Assembly (NCBI GenBank): GCA_940671915.1
Contig: CALNVZ010000641.1
Location: forward strand, 10,147,966-10,211,965
DNA length: 64,000 nucleotides
Direction: 5' to 3'
From: Paracentrotus lividus
Lineage: Eukaryota; Echinodermata; Echinoidea; Camarodonta; Echinidae
Notes under the pieces: model-generated
What the model was told of the DNA's origin: nothing
The model's input: only the letters and a program-made list of their open reading frames with translations
Databases searched by the model: none
Shown: piece by piece, positions 28,601-32,675 of the stretch
How the letters are laid out: every line of letters starts with the position of its first letter
Position numbering within the stretch: position 1 is the first letter of the stretch
Program-made: the position numbers and the translations under genes

Positions 28601-31315
28601 GAATTTTGCATTGTGGGTTAGGAACCATGGCAGATTTGAGTAGTTGAGGATTTGAGGTGGTGATATTCAAGGCTGGTGGTTCGTATTGGCTTTAAATTCA
28701 CACAATAGCCTCACTTTTCTCCTGTCATTGATATTATTTCCATCTCCTTACATACATAAAGACTTTATGATCATTTATAATCATCCACACATAAATTCTT
28801 CCCCTCAAGGCCATTAAATCATCACCCTATAAATTTTGATAGAAATGCCATATGTTGTCTCAGTTTATAAGCTATGGATTGCTCTCGTAGTTAACCGGCC
28901 ATATCAGTTAAACAGAGGTGTGCTGGTCCCAACATGGCCGGATAAGCAAGGTTGAACTGTTCATGTATTTCTGTTTTAGGCTAAACAGTTGTATGACTAA
29001 ATAATTATTATTCATTATTTAAAACAAGGGTGAAATGAATGGGCTGGATTAGGAAGGACGCAAGCTACCTTGTTGAACAAAGGGATGGTTTATTAGCATT
29101 TCTTTGGTATTCTTTGAAAAGTTCTATTCATCAAATCTCTCATTGATGGTGAATACAAAGTTGTACTTCAAAAGTCTATAATTATTATTCATTATTTAAA
29201 ACAAGGGTGAAATGAATGGGCTGGATTAGGAAGGACGCAAGCTACCTTGTTGAACAAAGGGATGGTTTATTAGCATTTCTTTGGTATTCTTTGAAAAGTT
29301 CCATTCATCAAATCTCTCATTGATGGTGAATACAAAGTGTCGTCCCTTGCTGCAGGATTCATGTGCGATTCCTATTACTTTGATTTGCGCAAACCAGATT
29401 TGACATTTGAATTTCAAAATCCTCTTGTTCACCCACTTGTAGCTCTTTTGTATTGTATTACAAAAATGTAGGTGTCCAAAAGAAGAAAAGATGAACTTTG
29501 ATATTATGCACTTTATATTTAATTAATTGCTTGGCATGCTTTCACAAAGAAAAATGACTAATTATTTGCTTTTTCTGGGACACACTTTATAATAAACCAT
29601 ATGCACATATATGTAAACTCTGCCTTGACAAATGTCTTCTTTTCTCTCGTTGTTGCTTGTGCAGACACACGAAGGATGCGCTCTGATGATCTTAGAGAAG
29701 ATTGATGATGTAAGAGTATTAGACATGCCAAACACCAAAGGAGAAACGTAAGTTGTACTTCAAAAGTCTATAATTCATATTTTTATGACGAAATGCCAAA
29801 TTTTCATGAAATGAAAGTCAAAACCCTTCAGCATCTTAACTGCCCCAGGACCGCCCGTCAGCTTACTCCCTAAACCGTTCAAAACCGCCCCTCTTTTAAG
29901 AATGCTATAGTCATGATAATACATGTATCACAAAATAATGTGATCAAACATACCCATACTGTTGTGCATAACCCATTATACATGTATGTGTGCTGTCTGA
30001 TTATGCACAAAAAAATTATGTGCTACAAGGATTTTTCATTGAAACACCCTGATGCAAACACAGCAAAACCCTTTCCATAAGGGAGTAAGCTGACACTTTT
30101 CACGCAGTCTCTAGGTGCTAAAGGGTTAATTGAGTATGCGAAAACTTATCATATGTGAAAGGAGAAACAAAGAGGTCTTTGTTCAAAGTTTTTAGAACAT
30201 GGAAATATACAATGTATGCTGAAAGAGTAGCTAGCCTGATTAAAGGCTTTTAGCTCACCATAGTAAATCAACTTATACATAGTCCTTTTTTTCATCTTTT
30301 TTCTTCTTTTTTTGGACATATCTCAAATACTTTTGTAGCAGGTAGTTTATGAGGAGTATGCTGTCCTTCTATTTATCATCAATTATCTTTGAAATGTTTA
30401 CCAAGATTTTTGTTGATATCTTCCTCAGGCCATTGCATATAGCATCATCTCGAGGCCTAGTCACTGTGGTCCAAGATCTTATAACGAGAGGAGCAAGTCT
30501 TCTAGCAGTAGACAACAAAGGTTTGTTCTTAGACTTGGTACTCTTCCCCTCCTATATTCAATCCTGTATATATTTTTTTTCTTCATGAATACCTTTCAGT
30601 CAAAAAACCAAATGTGTCTTCTTGATTGCGAATGCAGGAAAATGTTTTTTACTTGAGACACTCACATATTGATGTAACATAAATGTGTAAGATTTGCATG
30701 ATTGATAAATAAATATTTGTTTAAATGTAATTTCCTTTTGAATTACAGTCGAGTTTTATATTGATGATATAGATGTGAACGTTTCAGACTACCATACCAG
30801 TGTAAAAGAAAACACCCAACCTCTGTTTCCATGCGAGTTCTTTGTGAATTTGACACAATTCTACTTCTTCTTTTTTAATTCAGCTTCTTTTTTTTTCTTT
30901 TTTTCTTTGTTTTTTTTTCTGTTTGTTTTGTTTTGTTTGTTTGTTTGTTGTTTTTTTTCTATTCTTTTGTTTACTGAAGGTCTTGTAGAAATTGTCTGAA
31001 CTAAAGCTCTTTCATTTCCCATTTTTTTTATTGGCTCATATCTTACTTTATCATGTTTGAATTCCGAATTCCTCAGGTTACACGCCTGCACTAAGCTGTG
31101 CATCATCCGATAAGGTTGCCGACTGCCTGGCTCTTATCCTAGCTCACATGATGCCCTTCTCACCCGGTAACTCCACCATCAATTCCTCCCGCATCGCTCT
31201 AGCGCTCTCCGGAGAGCTCGGCAGGACCAGGAATTCCACTAGCCTAGATTTTAACGAAGGCAATCGTAGCAGAACGGAGAGTAATGCCGATACTTCCGAC
31301 TCAGAGACGTATTGA
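293..31315 (+). CDS. ANKRD28: PP6 regulatory ankyrin-repeat subunit (ANKRD28/44/52 family), multi-exon gene, 5' end outside window
   Basis: The intact coding exons are 293-371, 6153-6353, 6988-7075, 7605-7747, 8542-8667, 10285-10450, 17241-17355, 18445-18527, 19176-19239, 19676-19885, 20403-20514, 21452-21526, 22175-22376, 23069-23274, 23803-24004, 24573-24660, 24911-24994, 26013-26158, 28051-28133, 29665-29747, 30429-30520 and 31077-31315. They give about 960 residues of ankyrin repeats in the same order as human ANKRD28/44/52, with hallmark stretches such as [34 protein letters not shown] and GRTPLHYAAGNANHQC, and a C-terminus ending TSDSETY. Family members are scaffold subunits of protein phosphatase 6 that work with SAPS subunits in the cytoplasm. 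Splice phases match at every junction except where the decayed exon 1781-1832 should add 71 nt. The start codon lies upstream of the window. ANKRD28 is chosen over ANKRD44/52 because of the SDSETY tail; an invertebrate may carry one pro-orthologue of all three. Confidence 0.9.
554..650 (+). mobile_element. degenerate tRNA-derived SINE (Ala-TGC-like head)
   Basis: A tRNA-like head carries an anticodon stem CCTGT/ACAGG around the loop CTTGCAA and a B-box-like gagttcaaatcc. It is followed by the tail ttttctttgctcattttt, which is shared with the copies near 48.1-48.3 kb. The acceptor stem does not pair, so this is a SINE or pseudo-tRNA and not a tRNA gene. Confidence 0.6.
1268..1415. repeat. dispersed repeat, ggttctaggacaact family, copy 1
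   Basis: It shares ggttctaggacaacta and the taccccc/ctaaccctac core with the inverted-orientation copy at 41514-41670. No coding content is seen. Confidence 0.55.
1781..1832 (+). pseudogene. ANKRD28: decayed ankyrin exon 2 (stop codon plus about 19-nt deletion)
   Basis: A good acceptor (tttctttgaacag) and donor (gtgaga) flank 52 nt. Read in the phase demanded by the previous exon, the sequence gives G-E-stop-V-N-T-K-D-S-R-W, then after a frame change A-V-A-S-K-S-Q. The family has GARVNAKDxxWLTPLHRAVAS here, and SKSQ joins the next exon (TTVRVLL) at exactly the conserved spacing. The TGA at 1786-1788 replaces the Arg codon, consistent with CGA to TGA. The codons for about LTPLHR are missing (71 nt expected, 52 present). 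I found no other copy between 372 and 6152, so either the gene is broken in this haplotype or assembly, or a very diverged copy was missed. Confidence 0.7.
1971..2095. repeat. weak GGGCCC-type foldback MITE
   Basis: It begins gggcccccgttgcataaaag and carries inverted pieces cttaccattga and atttatggtaag. The ends are eroded. Confidence 0.4.
2131..3119. mobile_element. non-autonomous element with 31-bp perfect terminal inverted repeats
   Basis: The 31 bases 2131-2161, beginning attaccgtaaattaccgtg, are the exact reverse complement of 3089-3119. A second, subterminal copy of the gcgccttatacac word lies inside each end (about 2198 and 3074). The interior is AT-rich with repeated aatcgtaatcg words and no ORF. 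No clear target-site duplication is seen. Confidence 0.75.
3531..4100. repeat. two-copy tandem duplication, about 300 bp each
   Basis: Blocks of about 270 bp from 3531 and from 3831 share the words tccattttag, gaatgaccaaaat, gtcccaaatcat and cactttgcgctttg in the same order. The copies are diverged, with an A-run in copy 1. Confidence 0.65.
4160..5200. repeat. degenerate minisatellite, about 145-bp unit, about 6 copies
   Basis: The recurring order is ggctggcttcccgt, ctttgcctattgcctag, aatagaaactat, tcaaactttggaac and acatgaaggt. It is interrupted by a foldback element at 4924-5088. Confidence 0.65.
4924..5088. mobile_element. foldback MITE (gtaacacaaaggtttgc family)
   Basis: The ends ccagggccccgtaacac and gtgttacggcgccctgg are inverted, and the arms continue with aaaggtttgcgatcaattgc and its complement. 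It is inserted in the surrounding minisatellite. Related copies lie near 12207, 20831 and 47440. Confidence 0.75.
5201..6152 (+). other. intron, nothing recognised
   Basis: AT-rich intron sequence with short TA and T runs. I see no coding or repeat structure beyond low complexity. Confidence 0.5.
6153..6353 (+). CDS. ANKRD28: ankyrin gene exon 3
   Basis: 67 codons, phase 0 at both ends, between cttcag and gtaatg. It encodes the highly conserved [20 protein letters not shown] and NVTDRAGRTSLHHAAF segments (about ankyrin repeats 3-5 of the family). Confidence 0.92.
6523..6603 (+). pseudogene. decayed partial copy of ankyrin exon 3
   Basis: It repeats the last about 75 bases of exon 3 (gaccgggctggacg, tagtggacacgtagag) and the donor gtaaac, with a 6-nt insertion (aaagta) after gtcaatgta. 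It has no acceptor and no 5' half. Confidence 0.75.
6988..7075 (+). CDS. ANKRD28: ankyrin gene exon 4
   Basis: 88 nt from ctcttgtag to gtaaat, encoding MVKLLVAKGGTINAQDKK and RRPLHWASYMG. It starts in phase 0 and ends with one base of Gly, which joins exon 5. Confidence 0.92.
7159..7198 (+). pseudogene. short relic of ankyrin exon 4
   Basis: About 40 bases, taggga-gggaccattaatgctcagg, resemble gctaagggaggaaccatcaatgctcagg of exon 4, 180 bp upstream. No splice sites remain. Confidence 0.6.
7605..7747 (+). CDS. ANKRD28: ankyrin gene exon 5
   Basis: 143 nt after ctctctcttacag, encoding GHVDVVQLLIENDADIGCRD and FTPLHAAAASGQVSVVRILL, and ending phase 0 before gtaaaa. It matches the GHIEVVKLLVSHGA and TPLHAAASSG part of the family. 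Confidence 0.92.
8192..8500 (+). pseudogene. three tandem relics of ankyrin exon 6 (5' part)
   Basis: Exon-6-like starts lie at 8192 (gcaacag then gttaatatgcaaaatgc), 8348 (ttaacatgctgaatgcctgtg) and 8438 (gttaatatgcctaatgcatg). Each is followed by decaying sequence and none has a donor. The flanking intron words ttatgattgtg and ttttgtt are copied too. The copy at 8438 reads [13 protein letters not shown] with only silent changes relative to true exon 6. Confidence 0.8.
8542..8667 (+). CDS. ANKRD28: ankyrin gene exon 6
   Basis: 42 codons, phase 0 to 0, between tttgtttcag and gtagaa, encoding [19 protein letters not shown] and ELIQHNADINVLNNKGQ. It matches NEPNAYGNTPLHVACYNG of the family. 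It is the last and only intact member of a four-copy array. Confidence 0.92.
8668..9966 (+). other. intron, low-complexity only
   Basis: The only structure I see is a G-run near 9497-9520 and the 18-bp palindrome cattgtacatgtacaatg near 9324. No coding similarity is recognised. Confidence 0.5.
9967..10190. mobile_element. TACTGTA-ended MITE, copy 1
   Basis: The ends tactgtat and ttacagta are inverted. The interior is rich in ttcgcg words (gcgattaatttttcgcg). About 224 bp. Homologous copies lie at 34676-34908 and 60496-60727. Confidence 0.85.
10285..10450 (+). CDS. ANKRD28: ankyrin gene exon 7
   Basis: 166 nt from cacacctgcag to gtgaga, encoding TPLHLAAVSPHGGMCLEFLI, GRTPLHMIALQGHYPRAESL and a final split Gly. 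It corresponds to TPLHFAAASTHGALCLELLV and KTPLHMTALHG of the family. Confidence 0.92.
10506..10675. mobile_element. foldback MITE (gtttcaccaa/tgatgaaac ends)
   Basis: gctgtttcaccaatttgttcg and gaacgacttgatgaaacacc are inverted. A partner piece lies at 10848-10970, and a related element at 26225-26387. Confidence 0.65.
10725..11150 (+). pseudogene. two decayed tandem copies of exon 7 end plus flanking intron
   Basis: 10730-10796 repeats the last about 65 bases of exon 7 (cctcttcata, cttcagggtcactatcc, ccttatagagagag) followed by the same intron start gtgagaatggtagtgg. It stays open, with Met changed to Lys. A third, more decayed copy spans about 11053-11170, where the gagagag end has expanded into a GA microsatellite before gtgaggatggta. 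The repeat period is about 337 bp and includes the foldback at 10506-10675. Confidence 0.8.
11270..11540 (-). mobile_element. 3' end of a non-LTR element or SINE (ATT tail)
   Basis: Read on the - strand it ends gctatataagtttaatt then ATT repeats, preceded by gcgctttgtattcc and ggctccctt words. This is a common retroposon 3' end in marine invertebrates. Its length is uncertain. Confidence 0.5.
12207..12335. mobile_element. foldback MITE (attgattgcaaatttg family)
   Basis: gagttatgattgattgcaaa is inverted against tttacaatcgatcataac, with a middle gattggctctctgtgag shared with the copy at 47440-47597. Confidence 0.6.
12709..12846. mobile_element. foldback MITE, GGGCC type
   Basis: ggcctgtttctcgacaccatc is inverted against gacggtttagagaaacagg. 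The arms contain gtaagtctaagttc and gaacttagacttat. Confidence 0.7.
12847..13682 (+). other. intron, nothing recognised
   Basis: AT-rich intron sequence. A strong pyrimidine tract (cttttccattcctttctg) and AG acceptor close it at 13682. Confidence 0.4.
13683..13706 (+). CDS. candidate 24-nt microexon or ankyrin exon relic
   Basis: 24 nt sit between an excellent acceptor (cattcctttctgtatag) and a consensus donor (gtgagt). Joined to the phase-1 end of exon 7 it reads V-V-Q-L-L-L-D-A before Gly, a typical ankyrin helix, and it keeps the frame into exon 8. The canonical family sequence does not need it, because exon 7 joins exon 8 directly. It could be an alternative microexon lengthening one helix or a last relic of an old exon copy. 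Confidence 0.4.
13710..14590. repeat. degenerate tandem array, about 110-190 bp units
   Basis: The order gaatttcaatgtg, ttttgtgaaagcaa, cactc, gtaaaa, cttattttgcct, ttagtccaaatagtttata and tttgatatc recurs about five times with decay. Confidence 0.6.
14591..17240 (+). other. intron, nothing recognised apart from low complexity
   Basis: The only features I see are an AAAC tract near 15808-15841 and T, G and TA runs. I do not recognise a gene or element here. Confidence 0.45.
17241..17355 (+). CDS. ANKRD28: ankyrin gene exon 8
   Basis: 115 nt after ttttgtacag, encoding GAMIDCVDNQGNTPLHLAAQ and TLLDHGADPTR. It matches [27 protein letters not shown] of the family and ends with two bases of Arg before gtatgt. 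Confidence 0.93.
17380..17520. mobile_element. foldback MITE (gcatttcatgaa type)
   Basis: ggggagcatttcatgaaac is inverted against gtcctttcatgaacccccc. The internal caatcagatgcaagcatttc word (here reverse-complemented) is shared with 59776-59914. Confidence 0.65.
17655..17925 (+). mobile_element. LINE 3'-end remnant (CR1/L2-like)
   Basis: The translation shows LWNTLPQELTNSSSLETF followed by KTNLESYLF and a stop. This is the typical C-terminus of CR1/L2-clade reverse transcriptase ORFs. It is followed by an untranslated tail with ggtgctatagaaatctc and ATT repeats. Confidence 0.7.
17926..18444 (+). other. intron, nothing recognised
   Basis: AT-rich sequence without recognised features. Confidence 0.45.
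18445..18527 (+). CDS. ANKRD28: ankyrin gene exon 9
   Basis: 83 nt encoding HGIHRMLPLHLAGLSGYTI and CCKKLLEAG, matching RGIHGMFPLHLAALSGFSDC of the family. Acceptor tgcctccag, donor gtatgt. Confidence 0.93.
18553..18786. mobile_element. foldback element (cttaacc ends)
   Basis: cttaacccattgaagactg at the left is inverted against cagtctccaacaggttaag at the right. No ORF. Confidence 0.6.
19176..19239 (+). CDS. ANKRD28: ankyrin gene exon 10
   Basis: 64 nt encoding CDVNGLDENGRTPAHCASCS, equivalent to FDIDTPDDFGRTCLHAAAAG. It ends with two bases of a split Gly before gttagt. Confidence 0.88.
19445..19630. repeat. two-copy tandem duplication, about 110 bp
   Basis: ataaaatacttgtatgtgtg and atttaatagtacttttgg recur as ataaaatacttgtgtatg and atttaataccactttggg. 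Confidence 0.55.
19676..19885 (+). CDS. ANKRD28: ankyrin gene exon 11
   Basis: 210 nt encoding NVDCLDLLISRGADFDVQDK, GRTPLHYAAGNANHQCLLSL and CTPLHYAAAADMEA. It covers two conserved repeats. Acceptor ttgttcag, donor gtaagt. Confidence 0.93.
19886..20402 (+). other. intron, nothing recognised
   Basis: AT-rich intron without recognised features. Confidence 0.45.
20403..20514 (+). CDS. ANKRD28: ankyrin gene exon 12
   Basis: 112 nt encoding CVEHLLHNNANPTLRDGHGY and NALHYAAASGHSLAAEK, matching CLEYLLRNDANPGIRDKQGY of the family. It ends phase 0 before gtgcgt. Confidence 0.92.
20831..21098. mobile_element. two abutting foldback MITEs, GGGCC type
   Basis: The first (20831-20983) runs gggccccataacacaaaggt to acttggccc. 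The second (20986-21098) runs gggccaatattcataaaacc to ggttttatgaaatatgggcc. They sit side by side in the intron. Confidence 0.75.
21099..21451 (+). other. intron, nothing recognised
   Basis: Contains a short inverted repeat around 21137-21178 (atattgtgatg and catcacaatat) and otherwise nothing recognised. Confidence 0.45.
21452..21526 (+). CDS. ANKRD28: ankyrin gene exon 13
   Basis: 25 codons, phase 0 to 0, encoding a variable linker LRAVAANELLAASRSGPLT and then TPLHLA. It links the repeat in exon 12 to AYNGHVEAL of exon 14, as SPLHLAAYHGHHQAL in the family. Confidence 0.88.
21971..22113 (+). CDS. duplicate of exon 14 (5' two thirds), open and conserved
   Basis: It starts after its own good acceptor (acccccattgcag) and encodes [38 protein letters not shown] and SLVI. 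Against exon 14 it differs at 12 silent codons but only 2 replacement codons (V/L, E/Q) plus the boundary I/M. It lacks the 3' third and a clear donor. The 61-62 nt up to exon 14 are in frame and free of stops, so exon 13 spliced here and read through would add 68 codons. It could be an alternative exon or a recently decayed copy. Confidence 0.5.
22175..22376 (+). CDS. ANKRD28: ankyrin gene exon 14
   Basis: 202 nt encoding [40 protein letters not shown] and KRTPMHAA. It matches [20 protein letters not shown] and KRTPIHAAA. Acceptor cttccattgcag, donor gtaagt. Confidence 0.93.
22448..22637. repeat. GAT/ATC trinucleotide microsatellite
   Basis: About 190 bp of gatgatgatg with a few ggt interruptions. 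On the + strand it stays open in the frame of exon 14 (Asp-rich). The His-rich - strand reading is an artefact of the repeat. Confidence 0.9.
22645..22965. repeat. gtcatggaaa repeat tract
   Basis: The word gtcatgga recurs about ten times at irregular spacing (gtcatggaaaacc, gtcatggagagtcatgg, gtcatggaaaagtcatgg). No coding content. Confidence 0.7.
23069..23274 (+). CDS. ANKRD28: ankyrin gene exon 15
   Basis: 206 nt encoding YNGHAECLRILLENAEQEGA, QGRTPLMVAVSNGHIDATL and KRTALHRA. It matches TNGHSECLRLLIGNAE, GQTPLMLSVLNGH and GRTALHRGA. Confidence 0.93.
23318..23375 (+). pseudogene. relic of the end of ankyrin exon 15
   Basis: agcccaaccatgtaagatgt and aagagaacagctctacatag repeat the end of exon 15 with a small deletion. 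It is followed by a gtagga pseudo-donor. Confidence 0.7.
23642..23735 (+). pseudogene. relic of ankyrin exon 16 (5' half)
   Basis: After a cttcatag acceptor-like end, tctgcaaacagacatgagg and atatcaatggtcggtctgc repeat exon 16 with a deletion near gatagggtta and a TGA. The upstream intron words ctcttgatcttc are copied as well. Confidence 0.8.
23803..24004 (+). CDS. ANKRD28: ankyrin gene exon 16
   Basis: 202 nt encoding SANGHEECCDALLGVCNSTI, NGRSALHMAAACGHEGILGS and KGYTPLHWACYNG. It matches TGHEECVDALLQHGA, GRTPIHLSAACGH and GYTALHWACYNGH. Confidence 0.93.
24573..24660 (+). CDS. ANKRD28: ankyrin gene exon 17
   Basis: 88 nt encoding GHDNCVELLLEQDPNMFFEG and SALHCAV, matching GHETCVELLLEQEVFQKTEG and SPLHCAV. 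It ends with two bases of Val before gtaagt. Confidence 0.93.
24911..24994 (+). CDS. ANKRD28: ankyrin gene exon 18
   Basis: 84 nt encoding LRDNEVCAEMLIDALADEVV and NIQDSKGR, matching NDNEGAAEMLIDTLGASIVN and DSKGR. Confidence 0.92.
24965..25590. repeat. two-copy tandem duplication including the end of exon 18
   Basis: The block from about 24965 (exon 18 end, intron start, acttggtgttgagctatcag, ttggaccat) recurs from about 25285. It carries a decayed exon end (gtgattaatatctaagattc) that lost its donor. Confidence 0.75.
25859..25940 (+). pseudogene. relic of ankyrin exon 19 (5' part)
   Basis: After tcaattgtag comes gacaccatttcatgatact, with reading TPFHDTVFKVKVGCILLLVE, diverged from exon 19 TPLHAAALNDQVECMQLLL. 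It ends in TGA, and no donor is seen. Confidence 0.65.
26013..26158 (+). CDS. ANKRD28: ankyrin gene exon 19
   Basis: 146 nt encoding TPLHAAALNDQVECMQLLLK, KIGKTCFMIAAESGSAGTI and a split codon. It matches TPLHAAAFTDHVECLQLLLS and GKTPLMMAAENGQ. Confidence 0.92.
26225..26387. mobile_element. foldback MITE (gacttggtgaaac end)
   Basis: gtgttttgtcaagtcgtttt and acaaatgacttggtgaaacg are inverted, with agttacgaatgact against agtcattcctaatt. Confidence 0.65.
26388..28050 (+). other. long intron, one ttcgcg-rich patch
   Basis: 27245-27370 is rich in ttcgcgaatt-like words and may be a diverged relative of the TACTGTA MITE. Elsewhere I see AT-rich sequence only. Confidence 0.4.
28051..28133 (+). CDS. 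ANKRD28: ankyrin gene exon 20
   Basis: 83 nt encoding LLVTGQIADISLSDDTGNSA and LHLACQQ, matching ELTLQDNSKNTALHLACSKG. Acceptor tcctcaacag, donor gtaaga. Confidence 0.9.
28138..28250. repeat. 19-bp tandem repeat, about 6 copies
   Basis: The unit aataatggtacagtcctga is repeated just after the exon 20 donor. The last unit runs into the left end of the next element. Confidence 0.8.
28245..28959. mobile_element. about 715-bp element with inverted ends
   Basis: The left end cagttcaacatcgcttatgc is inverted against gataagcaaggttgaactg at the right. An internal segment (28335-28700, from gcgagagcgaac to gaggatttgaggtgg) recurs at 54560-54910 and in reverse at 49318-49512. Confidence 0.65.
29001..29336. 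repeat. near-identical 177-bp tandem duplication
   Basis: The block beginning ataattattattcattatt at 29001 recurs at 29178 with about one mismatch in 158 bases. The junction 29158-29182 carries a patch identical to the intron start after exon 21 (29751-29775). Confidence 0.85.
29665..29747 (+). CDS. ANKRD28: ankyrin gene exon 21
   Basis: 83 nt encoding THEGCALMILEKIDDVRVLD and MPNTKGE, matching GHETSALLILEKITDRNLIN. It ends with two bases of Thr before gtaagt. Confidence 0.9.
29821..30127. mobile_element. foldback element (aaaccctt ends)
   Basis: aaacccttcagcatc is inverted against gtgctaaagggtt, with cagcttactccctaaa against cataagggagtaagctg. A truncated relative is at 48791-48930. Confidence 0.65.
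30429..30520 (+). CDS. ANKRD28: ankyrin gene exon 22
   Basis: 92 nt encoding PLHIASSRGLVTVVQDLITR and GASLLAVDNKG, matching TPLHVAARNGLTMVVQELLG and ASVLAVDENG. Confidence 0.93.
30521..31076 (+). other. intron, T-rich
   Basis: Long T-rich stretch (30880-30970) with gtttgttttg words. Nothing else recognised. Confidence 0.5.
31077..31315 (+). CDS. ANKRD28: ankyrin gene terminal exon
   Basis: 79 codons including the stop, encoding [20 protein letters not shown], a Ser/Arg/Asn-rich tail and a final TSDSETY before TGA (31313-31315). It matches [20 protein letters not shown] and the DSDSETY end of ANKRD28. Confidence 0.95.
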
Positions 31316-31675
31316 CTAGTCGTGAAATGTTCAGATATTTAATTGTATTTCAACTATTTTTTTTAATTGAATGTGAAATTTAGCTAACTTACATGTATTT
31401 TCTGAACACAAATGGGGAGTGGGGTTATTCAAAATACAGTCTACTCCTGATTACGAAAATGTTCTTTTGTCACAATCAGTAAAATTACCATGTACACGTA
31501 CCTCAATTGCAACAGCGCCAGCTAGGACAAGAAGTCTAGTAACTGCTTTGTCATTGTGCGGTCGGGAGATAGTAGCAGATCCAACTACCAGAAGCTCACA
31601 TGTTCAAGGTAATATTACTGATTGTCACAAAAGAACATTTCATAATCTTGTCTACATCCAATCACGTGAAACTCT

Positions 31676-32095
31676 GGCCCGTATTCACAAAGGTGGCCTA
31701 AATTTAAGCCTACTATACACTTCTGAAACGGCTACCAAATAAGAATTATATGGTTGTTAGGGGGAAAGATTTATATGTACAGAAAGCTCATATCCTCAAC
31801 TATCATTTGACACCAAAAAGTCTGAAAATGATGCTTGCTTCAATGAGCAATGACCACTTTTGACTAGCAAAATGGGATAAAATCTTGCAAAGTAAATGTT
31901 CGATTTATCAGAATTGTCGGTACTTAAACTATTAAAAACTGCATAGGAATGATAAGTATAAAAGTTTTCCCGACCACTAAGCATGATTCCAGAATCCAGT
32001 AAACGTGTAAGGACATTGCAAAATTTTGCTAGCCATATTTAAACAACAGATTTAAGCTTGCCTTAACTTTAGGCCACCTTTGTGAATATGGGCCT
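31676..32095. mobile_element. foldback MITE, GGGCC type
   Basis: ggcccgtattcacaaaggtg and cctttgtgaatatgggcc are inverted at the ends, with cctaaatttaagc against gcttgccttaactttagg. Confidence 0.75.
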
Positions 32096-32330
32096 CTGAG
32101 ATAATACTGATACTAAAGACAGTCTTTTCCTATCTATAATGAGGATGCATACAACAATATTTTGTTCTAACAAGGCAGTTCTCCCAGTCCTAATTTCCAA
32201 CATGCGCACAAGTCTCTATGCGTCAGGTATGTAGAATTTTAGTTGGGACAAAGATATTTTTTTTTTGTACCAGAAGGGCGCTAACTCGGTATAAAAGGAG
32301 GCAATAAAGCCCTTCTACCCTTAACAGGCA

Positions 32331-32470
32331 GGGGCGGATCCAAGAAAATCGAATTGAATGCGTTTCGGGGGCCCAATTGTCCGGGGACAAAAGCGGCTCT
32401 ATTATGTTTACGCATGGGCCCGATAAATCAATTGTATGAAATCTGGCTGCGTCCGCTACTGACAGGTCAC
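32331..32470. mobile_element. small element of the cggatccagg TIR family
   Basis: gcaggggcggatccaag at the left is inverted against ctgcgtccgctactgac at the right. Relatives lie at 53793-53948 and 55492-57623. Confidence 0.5.
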
Positions 32471-32652
32471 TACATCTCCAAATATGAGTACCTCATGTAT
32501 TCCTGTAGCTACATTCCTAGATACATGTATTTTTTATTTTGAGCTGTTTGGTGTAGATTTAGGTAAAAACTTTGTAGATAGCAACTACAACAACTGACCA
32601 AATTGTATAGCTTGTGATGATTACATGCAGTCTTGTAGTATTGTATTGTTAT

Positions 32653-32658
32653 AATAAA
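32653..32658 (+). promoter_or_regulatory. candidate poly(A) signal AATAAA of the ankyrin gene
   Basis: AATAAA 1.3 kb after the stop codon, followed by a T-rich stretch. Other AATAAA words exist downstream, so this is a candidate only. Confidence 0.4.
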
Positions 32659-32675
32659 TCATTTTTTTATTTAGT

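Larger units (their letters stand above)
31316..32675 (+). other. likely 3' UTR with inserted elements
   Basis: No ORF of note. It holds a foldback at 31676-32095, a cggatccagg-type element at 32331-32470 and a poly(A) signal at 32653. The extent is inferred from that signal only. Confidence 0.5.
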
